Assembly (NCBI GenBank): GCA_004154925.1
Contig: QJNS01000705.1
Coordinates: forward strand, 62,001 to 126,000
DNA from: Monosporascus cannonballus
Taxonomy: Eukaryota > Ascomycota > Sordariomycetes > Xylariales
Direction of reading: 5' to 3'
DNA: 64,000 nt
How positions within the stretch are numbered: the first letter of the stretch is position 1; every line of letters starts with the position of its first letter. The notes beneath the pieces were generated by a model that did no database searches, had not been told where the DNA came from, and saw only the letters and a list, made by a program, of their open reading frames with translations. The position numbers and the translations under genes were made by a program. Shown here in pieces: positions 60,935-64,000 of the stretch.

Positions 60935-61130
60935 TGCTAAGGGGTGTACGCGTCAGGGCTACGTCACCTTTACGAGCTCGATACGAGGGTCGGCTATATG
61001 TATGGGTGGTTTCTCCCTAGAAATAAGTTACCTCATCTTGATCAGAACTCTATTTTAGAGGTTGTAGCTGCGCCTGCGGCGCAGCAGTCGTAACTACAGC
61101 TATAGCTTTTAATCAAAAAGTATCTGTCAG
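60935..61130. repeat. GC-normal repeat fragment with strong hairpin
   Basis: An island of about 200 bp within the AT block. It contains an exact hairpin GCTGCGCC (61067-61074), loop TGC, GGCGCAGC (61078-61085), flanked by imperfectly pairing GTTGTA and TAACTAC. Probably a fragment of a transposon or its terminal region; class unknown. Confidence 0.45.
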
Positions 61131-61979
61131 GGATCTAATATATTAACTAAACTCCTTTAAGAATAATATATATAAAAACAATAAAACCTCCAAAATAAGA
61201 TTTAATGGCAAGTTGTAATTTTTTCGTTCCGTTTAATACAGTTTTATATAAATTCGCAAAAATTATTATTATTAACTTTGACAATATATATTAATTACGA
61301 CATTTGCAGTATTTTAATTTATATAATTTAATAGAAAATTAAAATCTTTATTTTTTAATATAATAATAATTTTAATTAATACGAAATAAAAATTATTATA
61401 ATAAAAAAATAACCCAAAATTTCGATTAATATATATTATAACTTTTTACCTTTTTTGGGCTAATACGATAATAACATAACTTTATAAGCTAAAATAATAA
61501 TACATAAAGTTTAAAATCGCCCGTAATAAATTTCGAAATATATTTTTTAATTAACCAAATACGGGTAATATTTTCGAAAATTTAAGGTAAATATTTTAAA
61601 CTTTTAAGCACTTAACGTTTTAAAACGAAACGTTTATTTTTATTTAATAGCTTTACCGGTTTTTTACCGATATAAACGTAATTAACTTATATATTAATAT
61701 TATATATACGACCGACAACTTTACAAAAACCTTACGCCGTCAGTTTATTCGCCTTATATTAGGCGTTATACCTAACGGGCAAGGCCGTATTTTACGGAAA
61801 AAACAAATTAATATGGTACATAATCTGGTTTTTGGAAAGCTTAAAATTTTTTTCGTTATTAAAATAAGTTTCGAAAAATCCTTAATTATCTCAATTTTTT
61901 AATAATCAATTTAATTATTATTTAAATTATATTATTAATTAAGCTGGCGAAAAAATAACAAATATCTATATTAATAATT

Positions 61980-62690
61980 TTATATTTTATTTTTATTTTA
62001 ATATTTGCGGATATGAAAAAGCTTAACTTAAAGATATTCGACCGTATAGTTGTCGAATAGCATAACTATATTATTCTTAATTCTGGATAAATATCGAACG
62101 ATTAATTCCAAATTATTATATTAAATCCTATTTTCGAACAATAATATAATTTGGTTATTATCGACGAAATATATTTATTATCGAAATAAAAAGATTTTCG
62201 GCCTAAATATATTAATATCCGTAATCTGCGTTTTATTTTCTTTACCCATATATATTACTTTACGTATATAGTAATTCCTAGTAATACTATAAAAAAGAAG
62301 ATTGCAAAATATAACGGCTTTCGTCAAATCGGCGGCCTAATTAAATATAGCTATAAAACGGAAATCAGGCGTTTTAATATTAATCGTTCCGAAATCGATA
62401 TTATTATCTTCTCTATGCCCAGAGATTAACGTTCGAATTAGGAGTACTTAAATTTCCTAATAACTAATATATCCGGGCTATTAAATAATATTTCCTTAAT
62501 TCAGCTTAATAGCTTGCGTTTTATTATTAAGACTATTATCTATATTAATAACAAGGCGAAAACTATGGACATCCGCAATTACTTAATTTAAAAACTTAAA
62601 CTAATTAAGAGCAAGCGCTTTTATAAAGCATTAATCCTTGTCCAAAATGGTATAGATTACGTTAACTTCGAATAATAACTCTTTCGGTAG
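61980..62690 (+). pseudogene. Decayed coding-like remnant of a repeat, unknown
   Basis: Between about 62300 and 62670 the plus strand keeps a coding-like frame (for example KYSYKTEIRRFNIN, later AKTMDIRNYLI and KRFYKALILVQNGIDYVNF) broken by several TAA/TAG stops. The stops are of the type RIP makes from Trp and Gln codons. I do not recognise a transposase or reverse-transcriptase motif. It is most likely part of a dead transposable element or repeated gene family. Confidence 0.35.
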
Positions 62691-63256
62691 GCGGCGAAAT
62701 CCAGGCCCTTTTGCAAAAGCTACTCCTCGTATAATATATCATGATATCTGTGTATAACGGGGTCCTAATCAGCAGGAACTAGAAATTCCTACCAACTTTC
62801 GCATGCTAACAGCGGTTCGCGTGCTTCTTTCAATACGTTAATCAATCGGTTAATCCGAACGGTCGAACTGGTAGTTCGGCCTAAATCGTTGCAAAGAACC
62901 CAATTACGAATAAAATTTTCAAACGTTATATTAATTCTTTTATGTTAATGCCAGAAATTTAAGGTACGCGTACGTATATTTTGTTCTCAAGGCGTAGTCC
63001 GGTAAACCTGGAAAATTTCGGATTTATCGTATTTTAAAAAGGGGGATAATAACGCGACGGGCTCGGACTGCAGCTATTATACGCGTTAGGATTTAAGAGT
63101 GGCAAATAGGTCCTGATTAAAACCAAAATGATATTAATAATAAGCCATGGCAGAAATAATGGTATATGTATATATATATCTATAGAAAAACGTCCTATTA
63201 TTAAATTATTACGAATTTTCGTTTTTTTGAAAAAGCAAATGTACTAAACGAAGCCG

Positions 63257-63407
63257 TTTTTACCTAACTATAACTCAGGCCTCGCTGGCTCGTTACGGGG
63301 ATTTGTGATTTGATTGGTTAATATTTAGCGTTATGGAGCGGTACTTGAGTGACTTTGAAAAAATTGGGAAAACGAGCCAGAGAGGTCTGAGCTAGCTGAG
63401 GTAAGAA
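63257..63407. mobile_element. MITE-like element with long terminal inverted repeats
   Basis: The arm at 63274-63294 (CTCAGGCCTCGCTGGCTCGTT plus one changeable end) matches the reverse complement of 63371-63391 at 19 of 21 positions. Weaker pairing extends outward through TTACCT to about 63257 and 63407. The central part is only about 76 bp, too small to code. This fits a non-autonomous DNA transposon (MITE) or the fused ends of one. I see no clear target-site duplication. Confidence 0.5.
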
Positions 63408-63914
63408 ATGATGTGGAAGGTTAGGTTTTAGACTGTTTTCAATAAATGGGTTACCTTGCCACTCTGATCTCTCAATAACACCTAACAGTTAACAAAATTA
63501 TTCTTTACGTTTACTTTGTATATATCATAATTTTAAAAATTAAAAATAACTAAAAATTTAACGTAAAATCGTTTTTATATATAAACAATATCTTTTTACA
63601 AATAACTTTAATATAAAAAAGATTTTAAAATTTGTACTGTTATTTTTCGATAATCTTATTATATAAAAAAGTAATAAATAAAATGTAATTATAATTTTAA
63701 ATACGTAAATTGAAATATTAACTTTATTATAAATTATTAAAACAACTCTTTTCTATATTAAATATATATAAAATTATTAAATTAAAGTTAAACGAAAATC
63801 TAATTATTTAAATAAACAATAAATATACGATACAATTATTTACTAAAAAAACTATATACTTAATTACGAAATTAAAATACGTTAATATTCGTAATTTGTT
63901 ACGGCATTAGCAAA

Positions 63915-63932
63915 GCGGCTTATTTAAGCCGC
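63915..63932. repeat. 8-bp inverted repeat near right edge
   Basis: GCGGCTTA, TT, TAAGCCGC form an exact hairpin. It lies in a small GC-normal patch followed by AAGCGTTACGCGCTT, a second short inverted repeat. Probably the end of another repeat copy that continues beyond the window. Confidence 0.5.
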
Positions 63933-64000
63933 CGTTTCGCTATATATATACAAGCGTTACGCGCTTACTAAATAGCTTTCTTTTTTTTCCTCGTACAATA

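Larger units (their letters stand above)
55600..64000. repeat. AT-rich RIP-like repeat block
   Basis: Starting abruptly near 55.6 kb, the sequence turns extremely AT-rich, with dense TTA/TAA/ATA texture and stops in all frames. A direct repeat inside it (57575 versus 57911) differs mainly by C-to-T and G-to-A on the same strand, the hallmark of repeat-induced point mutation in fungi. This indicates transposon-derived heterochromatin, perhaps subtelomeric or centromere-flanking, although no telomeric repeat is visible. No intact gene is present. Short islands of normal composition are listed separately. Confidence 0.85.

Noticed and set aside
60783..61058. 91-codon frame in the AT-rich block
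   Set aside because: Composed of Ile/Leu/Asn/Lys from AT-rich sequence and running into an unrelated island; chance frame.
1..64000. CRISPR array, bacterial operon or phage system
   Set aside because: Introns, fungal gene families and RIP decay show a nuclear fungal locus; no spaced direct repeats of CRISPR type were seen.
55600..64000. Mitochondrial insertion as the cause of AT-richness
   Set aside because: No mitochondrial gene or tRNA set is recognisable, and the repeat-copy comparison shows C-to-T/G-to-A decay instead.

Overview
The window looks like nuclear DNA of a filamentous ascomycete (Pezizomycotina, probably Sordariomycetes). Genes carry short spliceosomal introns with GTRNGT-type donors, (G)CTAAC/CTAAT branch points and YAG acceptors. 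There is a fungal N-acetylglucosamine (GlcNAc) catabolic gene cluster run by an Ndt80-type regulator, a fungal SREBP, and an AT-rich block with C-to-T/G-to-A decay typical of repeat-induced point mutation (RIP). I rebuilt exon structures by hand; all ten main gene models keep frame across every junction. Nothing was checked against a database.

Region 1 (about 1.6-17.4 kb) is a five-gene GlcNAc catabolic cluster: glucosamine-6-phosphate deaminase (-), a hexokinase-family GlcNAc kinase (+), the Ndt80-like regulator RON1 (-), an intracellular GH3 beta-N-acetylglucosaminidase with a GNAT-like C-terminal half (-), and GlcNAc-6-phosphate deacetylase (+). Together they take GlcNAc oligomers to GlcNAc, GlcNAc-6-P, GlcN-6-P and finally fructose-6-P plus ammonia, with the regulator inside the cluster. 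No GlcNAc transporter gene (NGT1-like) is present in the window.

Region 2 (17.6-30.6 kb) holds an Srs2-type UvrD helicase (-), a single-span membrane protein with a long proline-rich tail (+), and an SREBP-like bHLH factor with two membrane spans and a long C-terminal region (+). A small AT-rich island lies at 25.7-26.0 kb.

Region 3 (30.5-47.9 kb) is a 17 kb stretch of ordinary base composition in which I recognise no gene. It contains a 22-bp perfect palindrome and scattered TACCTA/TAGGTA motifs.

Region 4 (47.9-51.7 kb) holds a three-exon bZIP factor (+) and a four-exon CIA30-domain protein (+), followed by about 3.9 kb without a recognisable gene.

Region 5 (about 55.6-64.0 kb) is an extremely AT-rich, RIP-like repeat block. 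Short GC-normal islands survive in it: a tRNA-related 336-bp-offset direct repeat, an LTR-like segment, a hairpin-bearing fragment and a MITE-like inverted repeat. A heavily stopped, coding-like remnant also remains.
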